Assembly: GCA_051747785.1 (NCBI GenBank)
Contig: JBNJGN010000022.1
Location: forward strand, 1 to 12,247
Direction of reading: 5' to 3'
DNA length: 12,247 nucleotides
DNA from: SKVL01 sp051747785
GTDB lineage: Bacteria; Patescibacteriota; Minisyncoccia; Phycocordibacterales; CSBR16-193
A program made the translations under genes and the position numbers. This document shows, in pieces, positions 1 through 5,782 of this stretch. Each line of letters begins with the position of its first letter. Position 1 is the first letter of the stretch. Below the pieces are notes generated by a model, which had not been told where the DNA came from, ran no database searches, and saw nothing but the letters and a program-made list of their open reading frames with translations.

Positions 1-1
1 A

Positions 2-106
2 AGTGAGACTCAAGAAGATGATCAAAGAACTGAACAGGGAACTCAAGGTCCAGATAAAGAGTACGAGAACAAAGTCAGACAGAGTCCTGATTTTGGTTTT
101 AATTAA
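2..106 (+). CDS. C-terminal tail of a truncated gene, unknown function
   Basis: An open frame enters at the left edge and ends at TAA 104-106, giving about 34 residues of a very hydrophilic Glu/Asp/Gln-rich tail that ends in SPDFGFN. A second open frame (3-110) also crosses the edge. I prefer the first because its third codon positions are mostly A/T, as in the neighbouring genes, while the other frame has G/C-rich third positions. No family can be named from so short an acidic, probably disordered tail. The 9-nt gap to the next gene would be compatible with co-transcription. Confidence 0.4.
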   Translation, partial: SETQEDDQRTEQGTQGPDKEYENKVRQSPDFGFN

Positions 107-115
107 TTAAATATT

Positions 116-448
116 ATGAAATTAGACAAAAAAACGGCATCATATCTAGGAATTGATCATCTACCTCTTGAAAAGCAGTTTGAGATACTCAAAAGACTTG
201 AAAAAACTATAAATATGAAGGTTCTGGCCAGATTGCTTAGAGAAATGTCTTCTTCCGAGAAAGAGTATTTTCTAAAACTTATAACCACCGGAAGTTTAGA
301 AGAGGTAAAAGATATTATTTCTCAAGATCTTCCTCGGTTAAGTGATATTGTTATGGAAGAAAGGGAGAAAATTGTTAAAGAATTCAGGGATCTGTTTTTG
401 AAATATAAATCGGATCTTTCGGAGAGTGGGGTTAAAAAATCGCTATAA
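116..448 (+). CDS. Small helical cytosolic protein, unknown function
   Basis: A 110-aa soluble protein with no signal peptide or membrane segment, predicted almost wholly helical. The N-terminal half carries a block like YLGIDHLPLEKQFEILKRL, then a helix with LARLLREMSS and an acidic/basic helix. This layout (LGI-x-LP, a helix of about 20 residues, then a short Ser/Glu-rich turn before another helix) reminds me of small proteins common in Candidate Phyla Radiation genomes, some grouped as DUF5663. That match is from memory and weak. The ATG at 116 has no Shine-Dalgarno site; the upstream sequence is nearly pure A/T. The stop codon overlaps a TATAAT hexamer at 444-449 that may help drive the downstream HD gene. 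Codon use and length favour a real gene. Confidence 0.7.
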   Translation: MKLDKKTASYLGIDHLPLEKQFEILKRLEKTINMKVLARLLREMSSSEKEYFLKLITTGSLEEVKDIISQDLPRLSDIVMEEREKIVKEFRDLFLKYKSDLSESGVKKSL

Positions 449-487
449 TTCGGATCTTTTTAAGGTTTTGGAAAAGGTTAATTAGTT

Positions 488-498
488 TATGTTAAAAT
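488..498 (+). promoter_or_regulatory. Extended -10 promoter placed for a leaderless transcript of the HD gene
   Basis: TG-T-TAAAAT: the TG lies at 490-491 and the TAAAAT hexamer at 493-498, followed by six bases and then the ATG at 505. Transcription normally starts 6-7 nt after the hexamer, that is at the ATG itself. A TTGGAA at 468-473 could serve as a -35 with a long 19-nt spacer. There is no Shine-Dalgarno sequence. A second consensus TATAAT at 444-449 could give an alternative mRNA with a leader of about 50 nt. Confidence 0.6.
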
Positions 499-504
499 CG
501 CTGT

Positions 505-1059
505 ATGCCATTACCTACAAAAGATGAGGCAAAGGTTTTATTGAAGAATAACGTAAAGGGCGATTACCAGCGTTTTCATGCCAAAATGGTGGCGTCATTA
601 ATGGAAGGCTATGCCAATAAGTTCGGGGAGGATGATAACCTGTGGTATATTACCGGTCTTTTGCATGATATTGATTTTGAGAGCTTCCCCAATGACCATC
701 CGGCAAAGTCACTAGAGTGGTTTAGGGGGTGGAACTATCCTCAAGAGTTAATTCATGCAATAGAAGCGCATGCTTATGGGTATAACGGATTTAGTACACT
801 GCCTGAAACAAAACTTGCTTCCACTCTATTGGCCTGTGACGAGATAACGGGTATTTTTTATGCTTATCAAAAGATGAACCCGATACCGTTCGGACAGATG
901 AAGGTTAACTCTATAAAAAAGAAATTCAACCAGAAGGACTTTGCTGCTACTGTAGATCGAGAACTTATAACACTAGGCTGTAATAAGCTCGGTATTGAAA
1001 TAGAAGACCATATAGAGAATGTCGTTTTCTTTTTAAATGATTGGAATGAACCGTGCTGA
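505..1059 (+). CDS. HD-domain metal-dependent phosphohydrolase
   Basis: A 184-aa soluble protein with a compact HD-superfamily core. The visible ligand series is H25 (in RFHAKMVA), H54-D55 (in GLLHDIDFES), H65 (NDHP), H89 (EAHA) and D112 (ACDEITG). This H...HD...H...H...D order is typical of HD hydrolases that bind two metals, and the block ALLxACDEITG is common in small bacterial HD proteins. The family cleaves phosphate esters, often of nucleotides or cyclic dinucleotides, but the sequence does not show the substrate here. The length is ordinary for a stand-alone HD domain. The gene converges on the - strand membrane-protein gene with only 6 nt between the stops, leaving no room for a terminator. 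The ATG is favoured by the promoter positioned exactly for a leaderless start. Confidence 0.85.
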   Translation: MPLPTKDEAKVLLKNNVKGDYQRFHAKMVASLMEGYANKFGEDDNLWYITGLLHDIDFESFPNDHPAKSLEWFRGWNYPQELIHAIEAHAYGYNGFSTLPETKLASTLLACDEITGIFYAYQKMNPIPFGQMKVNSIKKKFNQKDFAATVDRELITLGCNKLGIEIEDHIENVVFFLNDWNEPC

Positions 1060-1065
1060 AGGTGA

Positions 1066-2586
1066 TCACTGGCCATTCTCGTTAATCTCAGATAGACGAG
1101 CTATTTTTTGTGATAGATGGTAAGACATATATCCTACGGCCATAATTAAAAATCCTAAAATTATCAATGTAACTGGCCAGCCGATACTGTCCGCAAAGTA
1201 ACGAAGGGATACTAAAATTACATGGATGGAGAGAAGTACACCTCCGGGGATAATGAGTATCTTTCTTAGCTGATATACTCCCAGGGATATTATGGCAATA
1301 ATAGACATAATACTAACCACATCCCAAATACCTGTATAAATAAAGGCTAAGAAAAAGAATGGCACGATCAAGCCAAATGAACCGAAAAGGTATAGTACAT
1401 TTGAAAAGCGCTCAAATTTCTGTTTTTCGTCAAGGAAATAGCCAGTGAGAATATACGAAAGTCCCATTAATGAGGTTAGTATTAAATAAATTGATTCGGG
1501 ATTGTTCATCAGGTTAATAGCTTCTTGAATAAAGTTAAGCGATAGGAAGGTATAAGGTAAAAGAGTGAGAGATGCGGTGATAACCAAAAGATACGGAAGT
1601 ATGCCGAGTTCTTTTTTTCTAAAGGCTAGCAACCAGATGACAAACACAGGAAGAGCGATAGAAAAAGAGGTGCCAAGAATCAGAAATATTATACTAAAGA
1701 TATCACTTTCATAGTAATTTATAATGCTACCGATCAAAAGGACTGTAGATGCTATGGCTATAACTATCTTTTTATTCGTTAAGGCAAAAATACTCAAGGT
1801 AATGATAAGTAATACGGCAAATATGTTCCATGCTGGAGCTGAATGCATATCATTAAGCACAAAAAATGGACTTACCAACGCTATACTTCCTGTAAAATAC
1901 AGCAAGGATGAAAGTTTTCCTTGTTTTAAATAGTTGTAAACTACAAGTAAATACGAAACACCTATAAGTGAAGTAAGATATGCAAAGATCGCTTCAGGCT
2001 TTTTTAATCCCGACTCAAGAGTATTGTGTATGGGTTCAAGTGAAAGAGTGGAGTAAAAGAATGCTGTAATTGATATGATGATAAAAAGAAGATACAGACG
2101 AGATCTGCGAATGGCGTAGAGACCACCAAACATAGCGGTAAGCATTACTGATATAACAACAAATACACCGGGTGTAATGTTTATATGATCTATTTCTTGA
2201 ACGAGAACAAAACTTCCTCCAAAGACAAGTATTGATGAAAGTATAGAGAGGGGTTCCTTTAGGATCCTAGGTCCCCGATGAGATGCTTCAAGAAAAACAA
2301 TAAAAGCAAATATCAGAATACCCATTCCTAAGGTTATACCTATTCTAAAAAAAGAACCCATCTCTCCCCAAAATTCAAAGGAAAGTAATAAGACTCCCAG
2401 AAAGACTATCAGAGAACCAATGGAATACCCAACAGCAGATACTAGTTTTTCTTTTGAGATGGGTAGTTTGTGAGCTCTCTCATTTTCTTCTCCGGGTTCT
2501 TTTAAGGCAGATAGAAGTTCTTTTTCGCTGAATTCGTCTCTCTTTTCTCTTATCTCTTGGAGTATGTCTTCTTTAGATATTTCCAT
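1066..2586 (-). CDS. Polytopic membrane protein with internal duplication (DUF2157-like)
   Basis: A 506-aa protein: about 50 residues of charged cytosolic N-terminus (MEISKEDILQEIREKRDEF), then some 15-16 hydrophobic helices and a short polar C-terminus. Residues about 195-285 and 361-452 are clearly homologous: KPEAIFAYLTSLIGVSY aligns with NPESIYLILTSLMGLSY, and TGSIALVSPFF with FGSFGLIVPFF. The segment around residues 112-165 looks like part of a third copy. The architecture recalls DUF2157/DUF4401-type membrane proteins of unknown function, but the assignment is tentative. A TTG at 2598 in the same frame is possible. I prefer the ATG at 2586 because it follows the upstream gene's TAA by one base (TAATATG), suggesting coupled translation. 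The upstream partner is the anchored protein 2588-3070. Confidence 0.8.
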   Translation of the reverse strand: MEISKEDILQEIREKRDEFSEKELLSALKEPGEENERAHKLPISKEKLVSAVGYSIGSLIVFLGVLLLSFEFWGEMGSFFRIGITLGMGILIFAFIVFLEASHRGPRILKEPLSILSSILVFGGSFVLVQEIDHINITPGVFVVISVMLTAMFGGLYAIRRSRLYLLFIIISITAFFYSTLSLEPIHNTLESGLKKPEAIFAYLTSLIGVSYLLVVYNYLKQGKLSSLLYFTGSIALVSPFFVLNDMHSAPAWNIFAVLLIITLSIFALTNKKIVIAIASTVLLIGSIINYYESDIFSIIFLILGTSFSIALPVFVIWLLAFRKKELGILPYLLVITASLTLLPYTFLSLNFIQEAINLMNNPESIYLILTSLMGLSYILTGYFLDEKQKFERFSNVLYLFGSFGLIVPFFFLAFIYTGIWDVVSIMSIIAIISLGVYQLRKILIIPGGVLLSIHVILVSLRYFADSIGWPVTLIILGFLIMAVGYMSYHLSQKIARLSEINENGQ

Positions 2587-2587
2587 A

Positions 2588-3070
2588 TTAGTATTCAATT
2601 ATCCATCCGACAAATTCTTTTCGAGGATATCGACCGTAGATATCAAGTTTTTTTGACCCTTCTTCATTAAAAATATAGTAACCTCTATCTCTTTGGGCAC
2701 CGAATAGATCTGCGATACTGCTTCTTGGATAACGGTACTCAAACTCCATTTCATCAGGTGATATCTCTTTCTTGCGAATTTTTAACTTTTCAGCTTCCCT
2801 CCAGGTTATCTCTATTAACTCGTCTTCTTTTACACTGTATCGCCAAAGATCTATGTCTTCTATTGAATCAATTCCACGAATATTATCTAAACTATCCTTT
2901 ATCTGAATTCTTCCTCTTGTATCTACATTAACAGCTCTTTCCTTGTCCGTAAGAATGAGGTCGTATTGGGGTTCAATAGTAGGAATGAAAAAATTGACAT
3001 ATATAACTACTCCAATAACGAAAAGAAGCGGAGTACCTAGGGCTATTATAATCGGCAGATATTTTTTCAT
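2588..3070 (-). CDS. Single-pass membrane-anchored protein, unknown function
   Basis: A 160-aa protein: a short basic N-terminus (MKKY), one hydrophobic helix at about residues 5-29, and an extracytoplasmic domain of about 130 residues rich in charged residues and beta-strand patterns. Recognisable blocks are EPQYDLILT just after the helix, FEYRYPRSSIADLFG (about 110-124), RGYYIF (129-134) and the C-terminal FVGWIIEY. I recall similar short proteins beside DUF2157-type membrane proteins, and the position of EPQYD after the anchor faintly resembles GDYXXLXY proteins, but the GDY motif itself is absent, so no family is claimed. There is no lipobox cysteine. It is the first gene of the unit and lies one base before the polytopic partner, which suggests a two-component membrane complex. 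Confidence 0.75.
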   Translation of the reverse strand: MKKYLPIIIALGTPLLFVIGVVIYVNFFIPTIEPQYDLILTDKERAVNVDTRGRIQIKDSLDNIRGIDSIEDIDLWRYSVKEDELIEITWREAEKLKIRKKEISPDEMEFEYRYPRSSIADLFGAQRDRGYYIFNEEGSKKLDIYGRYPRKEFVGWIIEY

Positions 3071-3079
3071 AAATTTTTT

Positions 3080-3085
3080 ATTATA
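3080..3085 (-). promoter_or_regulatory. -10 box of the 2588-3070 membrane operon
   Basis: On the minus strand a consensus TATAAT is followed by nine bases (AAAAAATTT) and the ATG at 3070. The expected transcription start leaves a leader of only 2-3 nt, and no Shine-Dalgarno sequence precedes the ATG. No convincing -35 is visible at the normal distance. Confidence 0.5.
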
Positions 3086-3149
3086 TTAATTACGAATTAC
3101 TTTAGGTACTATTTAAGTAAAAGATTAAAGAGTGTAAAATGCAAGGATC

Positions 3150-3158
3150 TTATCCACA
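3150..3158 (+). promoter_or_regulatory. DnaA-box consensus in a divergent intergenic region
   Basis: TTATCCACA is an exact match to the high-affinity bacterial DnaA box. It sits between two divergent genes and is flanked by a short direct repeat, GATCTTAT at 3146-3153 and 3159-3166. I found no second exact copy in the window, so it is more likely a single regulatory site or chance than an origin. Confidence 0.35.
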
Positions 3159-3210
3159 GATCTTATTTAAGAAAGGGTCTTATTGAGTTAAACTTTTAGA
3201 AAGTATAGAT

Positions 3211-3663
3211 ATGTTTATAATAGAAAATAATATTAAAAAGAGAAAGGTCTTTTGGTTAATCTTTTTTTGTATTATCTTTGTGCTGTTTATAGCTTTTTTT
3301 GTTGAAAGAAGCTTTTTACCGGAGACCGATTTGGAAATGAAAAAGATCGCTTTAGAGTACGGTGAACAGAATGGTAAGTCTGTACCGCCCAGGCCTTTTT
3401 ACTTTGATGGTTGCACACTTTTTCCGGACAGTGTTTTTGGTTCTTCTTTTAAAAAGGCCTGCTTGGATCACGATATTGCTTATTACTATGGAGGAGAGAA
3501 AAGCGATCGCCTTAAGGCAGATATCATTTTTAAAAAAGAGATCTCAGGCACAGGTTTAGCAGGACGTCTTTTAAGCTATCCTATGTATTTGGGGGTTAGG
3601 TTATTTGGCGATTCTTTTATAGCTCGATATTTTGATTCCAATTGGGGTTTTGGATACAATTAA
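3211..3663 (+). CDS. Membrane-anchored phospholipase A2-like protein
   Basis: A 150-aa protein: residues 1-12 charged, a hydrophobic helix at about 13-31, then a small exported domain. The block FDGCTLFPDSVFG (about 65-77) followed by ACLDHDIAYYYGG (83-95) and R100/D104 in DRLKADIIF is the pattern of secreted/prokaryotic phospholipase A2-like proteins: a Cys before the loop, then C-x-x-H-D with His87-Asp88 as the expected catalytic and Ca-binding pair, then Gly-Gly and R-x-x-A-D. C68 and C84 could form a disulphide. The known family hydrolyses the sn-2 ester of phospholipids; many bacterial homologues are untested. It appears monocistronic, with divergent unit 2588-3070 upstream. The Shine-Dalgarno is weak (AGAAAG at 3198-3203). 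The fold assignment is fairly good; activity is inference. Confidence 0.7.
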   Translation: MFIIENNIKKRKVFWLIFFCIIFVLFIAFFVERSFLPETDLEMKKIALEYGEQNGKSVPPRPFYFDGCTLFPDSVFGSSFKKACLDHDIAYYYGGEKSDRLKADIIFKKEISGTGLAGRLLSYPMYLGVRLFGDSFIARYFDSNWGFGYN

Positions 3664-3797
3664 AATAGTAAAGCCAGCATGGCAGGCAGTCACAGGTGAA
3701 TTGGTAGATCATTATAAAAGAAGGTTGCATAGCCGATAAACCTAATATATAGGCGGTTTAAATGCGACGAGCTTTTACTTACATCTGGAAGAAGTGT

Positions 3798-3811
3798 GAT
3801 CTACGTAGATC
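3798..3811. repeat. Perfect 14-nt palindrome between convergent genes
   Basis: GATCTACGTAGATC is a perfect inverted repeat just past the stop codon of the NifX-like gene. Read on the plus strand it is followed by CTTTTAATA, so it could be a weak terminator for transcripts coming from the 3211-3663 gene. It could equally be a dyad binding site. The stem is short and not GC-rich. Confidence 0.4.
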
Positions 3812-3814
3812 CTT

Positions 3815-4129
3815 TTAATATTTACTTAGAATGTCTTTGAGTGCATCTTCAACAACTCCTTTATTTTCATGACACTCTATTCCGTCATTTTCCAATATGT
3901 TTAGCATCTTTCCTCCAAAGTCGCCGGATATAACGTTGGTGACCTCTTTTTTTGCTAGCATTTTTGCAGTAGAGACCCCGGCTCCACCGCGATCGTCGGC
4001 AAAGGGATTTACTAAACTCTCCAGAAGCTCTCCTTTTTCATTAAATATAAGATAGTAAGGAGCACGCCCACCTAGAGAACTTATCTCTGAGTCCGTGTTT
4101 TTATTAACTGCGGAAATAGCTATTTTCAT
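3815..4129 (-). CDS. NifX/NifB-like (dinitrogenase iron-molybdenum cofactor family) protein
   Basis: A 104-aa single-domain protein covering the usual length of the Nitro_FeMo-Co fold. Seen motifs are SSLGGRAPYYLIFNEKG (17-33), NPFADDRGGAGVSTAKML (41-58), the glycine turn ISGDFGGKML (67-76) and NDGIECHENKGVVEDAL (81-97). Members outside nitrogen fixation bind metal clusters or act as small accessory proteins; no nif genes are nearby, so nitrogenase work is unlikely. Only one cysteine (C86) is present. It is the last gene of the permease operon: its ATG follows the TAA of the second permease half by one base (TAATATG) with no Shine-Dalgarno, so translation is probably coupled. The context suggests an accessory or sensor for the transporter (inference). 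Confidence 0.88.
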   Translation of the reverse strand: MKIAISAVNKNTDSEISSLGGRAPYYLIFNEKGELLESLVNPFADDRGGAGVSTAKMLAKKEVTNVISGDFGGKMLNILENDGIECHENKGVVEDALKDILSKY

Positions 4130-4130
4130 A

Positions 4131-4631
4131 TTAAAGTAATTTATTAATTAATAATCCATTAATAACAGAGAATAAAATCATGTACAAGGTAAGAATTATA
4201 GTAAAAGGAAGACCAAAATACTGCACCATTACTGGCAAAAAAGGTATTTTAATGGCTCTGTTGTAAAGAAAAACAGTGATAAGCGAATTTTTCATACCCT
4301 GTTTTTTCAAGTCGGCTATCAAGGGGTACCACATATATATCGGCCCGCTAGAAAGTATTCCTCCTGCAATAGAAATTATCCAGCCTTTAATACCCGAGCA
4401 TTCTCCGAGAAGCTCTTTTATCTTTTTATTGTTAAGGAATAGCCCAAGTAAGAACATAATAAGGAAAACTACAATAAATACAGGTACTATCTCACGAATA
4501 ATTCCCAAAAACTGTAACATCGACTCTTTTCCTGAATGGGGGTCGTATATTAATACTGTTAAGTACAGTACCGTAACTGTTAAAAGAAAAATCCATTTGG
4601 GGGATAATTTTTTTATTAAGGCTTTAATCAT
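4131..4631 (-). CDS. Half-size permease subunit, ArsP/DUF318 (COG0701) type, second half
   Basis: A 166-aa integral membrane protein with about 4-5 helices starting MIKALIKKLSPKW. The diagnostic region is the glycine-rich segment GGILSSGPIYMWYPLIADL followed by NRAIKIPFLPVMVQYFGLP, which matches the C-terminal half of predicted permeases related to arsenic/organoarsenical efflux ArsP. The full-length family has two related halves in one chain of 300 or more residues; here the halves are two genes. The frame extends upstream to 4688, but I start at the ATG at 4631 because it overlaps the upstream stop as ATGA (4628-4631), a classic coupling signal, and the extension would be an unlikely Ser/Cys-rich head. 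The substrate is unknown. Confidence 0.82.
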   Translation of the reverse strand: MIKALIKKLSPKWIFLLTVTVLYLTVLIYDPHSGKESMLQFLGIIREIVPVFIVVFLIMFLLGLFLNNKKIKELLGECSGIKGWIISIAGGILSSGPIYMWYPLIADLKKQGMKNSLITVFLYNRAIKIPFLPVMVQYFGLPFTIILTLYMILFSVINGLLINKLL

Positions 4632-5056
4632 ATCAAGGAAGAAGTAAATACCGTTAGAATGGCTACTACTAGAGCAGTTAAGAAACACAAAAAGTTCCGT
4701 ATAAAAGCAAACCTTTTACCTAAAACAATAGATTCGGCAGGTAACTGAGTGATGCCGACGCTTATCCATGCAATGATAAAGGCGGTAACAGCAACTAAGG
4801 CAACTCCCTGTTCTAGAAGTTTTCCCCCGATAATGTAGCTTACAATGGGATTGCCCATAGCAATACTTCCGATAGCGGAGCCTAATAAAGAATCTATGAG
4901 TTCATTGCCGGTAAAAACTTTTGTATAAAGATCTTTAGGTATAATGGTTATTAGTATACTGACTAGCATTATTGAACCCAAAACTATCGGCATAAACTGA
5001 CCGAAGCTTTTCAGTGTTTTAAAAAAAGCGTTTTTTACTGTTTCCGAATCCAACAT
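4628..5056 (-). CDS. Half-size permease subunit, ArsP/DUF318 (COG0701) type, first half
   Basis: A 142-aa membrane protein with four helices: about residues 19-41, 52-80, 85-107 and 116-141. The signature is the segment GSAIGSIAMGNPIVSYIIGG (about 59-78): a glycine-rich helix with G-N-P-I-x-S-Y-I-I-G-G, the first-half counterpart of the SSGPIYMWYPL motif in the following gene. It ends with TGA inside the ATGA overlap with the second subunit. The two chains therefore most likely assemble as a heterodimer equivalent to one full permease. No frameshift is needed: both reading frames are clean, and the second chain begins with its own charged N-terminus, so this is a two-gene design and not a broken gene. 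It opens the operon, divergent from dcd. Confidence 0.82.
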   Translation of the reverse strand: MLDSETVKNAFFKTLKSFGQFMPIVLGSIMLVSILITIIPKDLYTKVFTGNELIDSLLGSAIGSIAMGNPIVSYIIGGKLLEQGVALVAVTAFIIAWISVGITQLPAESIVLGKRFAFIRNFLCFLTALVVAILTVFTSSLI

Positions 5057-5131
5057 TTTAGATATCTTTATCTTTATTTTCTCTTAAGTGAGGGCTTATT
5101 GCAAACTTTCCATTTTGTTTTTATTTTCAGC

Positions 5132-5140
5132 TGATATAAT
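5132..5140 (+). promoter_or_regulatory. Extended -10 promoter of dcd
   Basis: TG-A-TATAAT: the TATAAT hexamer is at 5135-5140, with TG one base upstream. Transcription should start near 5147, giving a leader of about 25 nt that has no Shine-Dalgarno sequence before the ATG at 5172. Confidence 0.6.
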
Positions 5141-5171
5141 ATTAAAGATACTACAATATTGAATTAGCCTT

Positions 5172-5756
5172 ATGATACTTTCGGACAAGGATATTAAGAA
5201 AGCTATAAAAAGTGAAGACATCATAATAGATCCTTTTGACAAAAATGATCTACAGCCGGCTTCGGTTGATCTTCATTTAGGTAAACATTTTTTGGTATTT
5301 GAAAGTAAATCAAATTATGTATTAGACCCCAAAAAACCAATGGACGATCTCATGGAAGAAGTCACCATAAAGGAAGATGAACCCTTTGTAATGCATCCCG
5401 GGGAGTTTGCTTTAGGGGTAGTGCATGAGATGACCGGTGTCTCTGCCAAGTACGTGGGGAGGTTAGAAGGTAAAAGCTCTATAGGAAGAATAGGGATGCT
5501 GATACATGTTACTGCCGGATTCTTAGATCCCGGTAACTGTCTTAAGATGACACTTGAACTCCATAATACCGCTAATATACCTATACTGCTTTATTATAAA
5601 ATGCCCATTGCTCAGATGGCTTTTGAGAAATTATCTTCTGAGTGTGATAGACCTTATTCAAGCATAAGAAATCAATATGTTGGGGATGTAAAACCGCGAG
5701 CAAGTCAGATATGGAAGAGTTTTAAGGTTTCAAAAAACAGAACATCTCTAAAATAA
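5172..5756 (+). CDS. dcd: dCTP deaminase, possibly the dUMP-forming type
   Basis: A 194-aa soluble enzyme of normal family length. Seen motifs are QPASVDLHLG (28-37), PGEFALGVVHE, LEGKSSIGRIGMLIHVTAGF (98-117), DPGN and MTLELHNTANIP, where the Glu of TLEL is the expected catalytic base. The enzyme deaminates dCTP to supply dUTP/dUMP for thymidylate synthesis. The HVTAGFLDPG segment is like the Mycobacterium and Methanocaldococcus bifunctional enzymes (dCTP to dUMP) and unlike the TAHR version in E. coli, so the dUMP-forming form is plausible but not proven. The usual Phe-Glu-Gly after DPG is replaced by Asn-Cys-Leu. No dut gene is seen in the window. A ThyX-like gene about 2 kb downstream would use the product. 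Confidence 0.93.
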   Translation: MILSDKDIKKAIKSEDIIIDPFDKNDLQPASVDLHLGKHFLVFESKSNYVLDPKKPMDDLMEEVTIKEDEPFVMHPGEFALGVVHEMTGVSAKYVGRLEGKSSIGRIGMLIHVTAGFLDPGNCLKMTLELHNTANIPILLYYKMPIAQMAFEKLSSECDRPYSSIRNQYVGDVKPRASQIWKSFKVSKNRTSLK

Positions 5757-5772
5757 AAGCTTCCCTCTTTCA

Positions 5773-5778
5773 TATAAT
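5773..5778 (+). promoter_or_regulatory. -10 box immediately before the radical SAM gene
   Basis: TATAAT ends four bases before the ATG at 5783, so a transcript from it would begin at or within the first codon. It lies in the 26-nt gap after dcd and could give the AmmeMemoRadiSam genes their own leaderless message. The spacing is shorter than usual, so the site is less certain than that at 488-498. Confidence 0.45.
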
Positions 5779-5782
5779 AAAA

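Noticed and set aside
3..110. Second open frame at the left edge encoding a Lys/Arg-rich tail
   Set aside because: G/C-rich third codon positions are unlike all neighbouring genes; the frame ending at 106 fits better.
2587..2598. TTG start 12 nt upstream of the chosen ATG of the polytopic membrane protein
   Set aside because: It would overlap the upstream gene, no Shine-Dalgarno supports it, and the ATG forms the TAATATG junction also seen at two other boundaries.
3071..3210. Replication origin
   Set aside because: Only one exact DnaA box, no box cluster, and no dnaA, dnaN or other origin-linked gene nearby.
3685..3775. Possible tRNA gene (D-arm-like GGTGAATTGGTAGATCATT, later GGTTTAAATGC like a T-arm)
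   Set aside because: No acceptor stem can be paired, there is no GGTTCRA T-loop, and no anticodon arm fits between the two parts.
4632..4688. Upstream extension of the second permease half
   Set aside because: It would add a Cys/Ser-rich head overlapping the previous gene by 61 nt; the ATG in the ATGA overlap followed by a charged helix start is far more likely.
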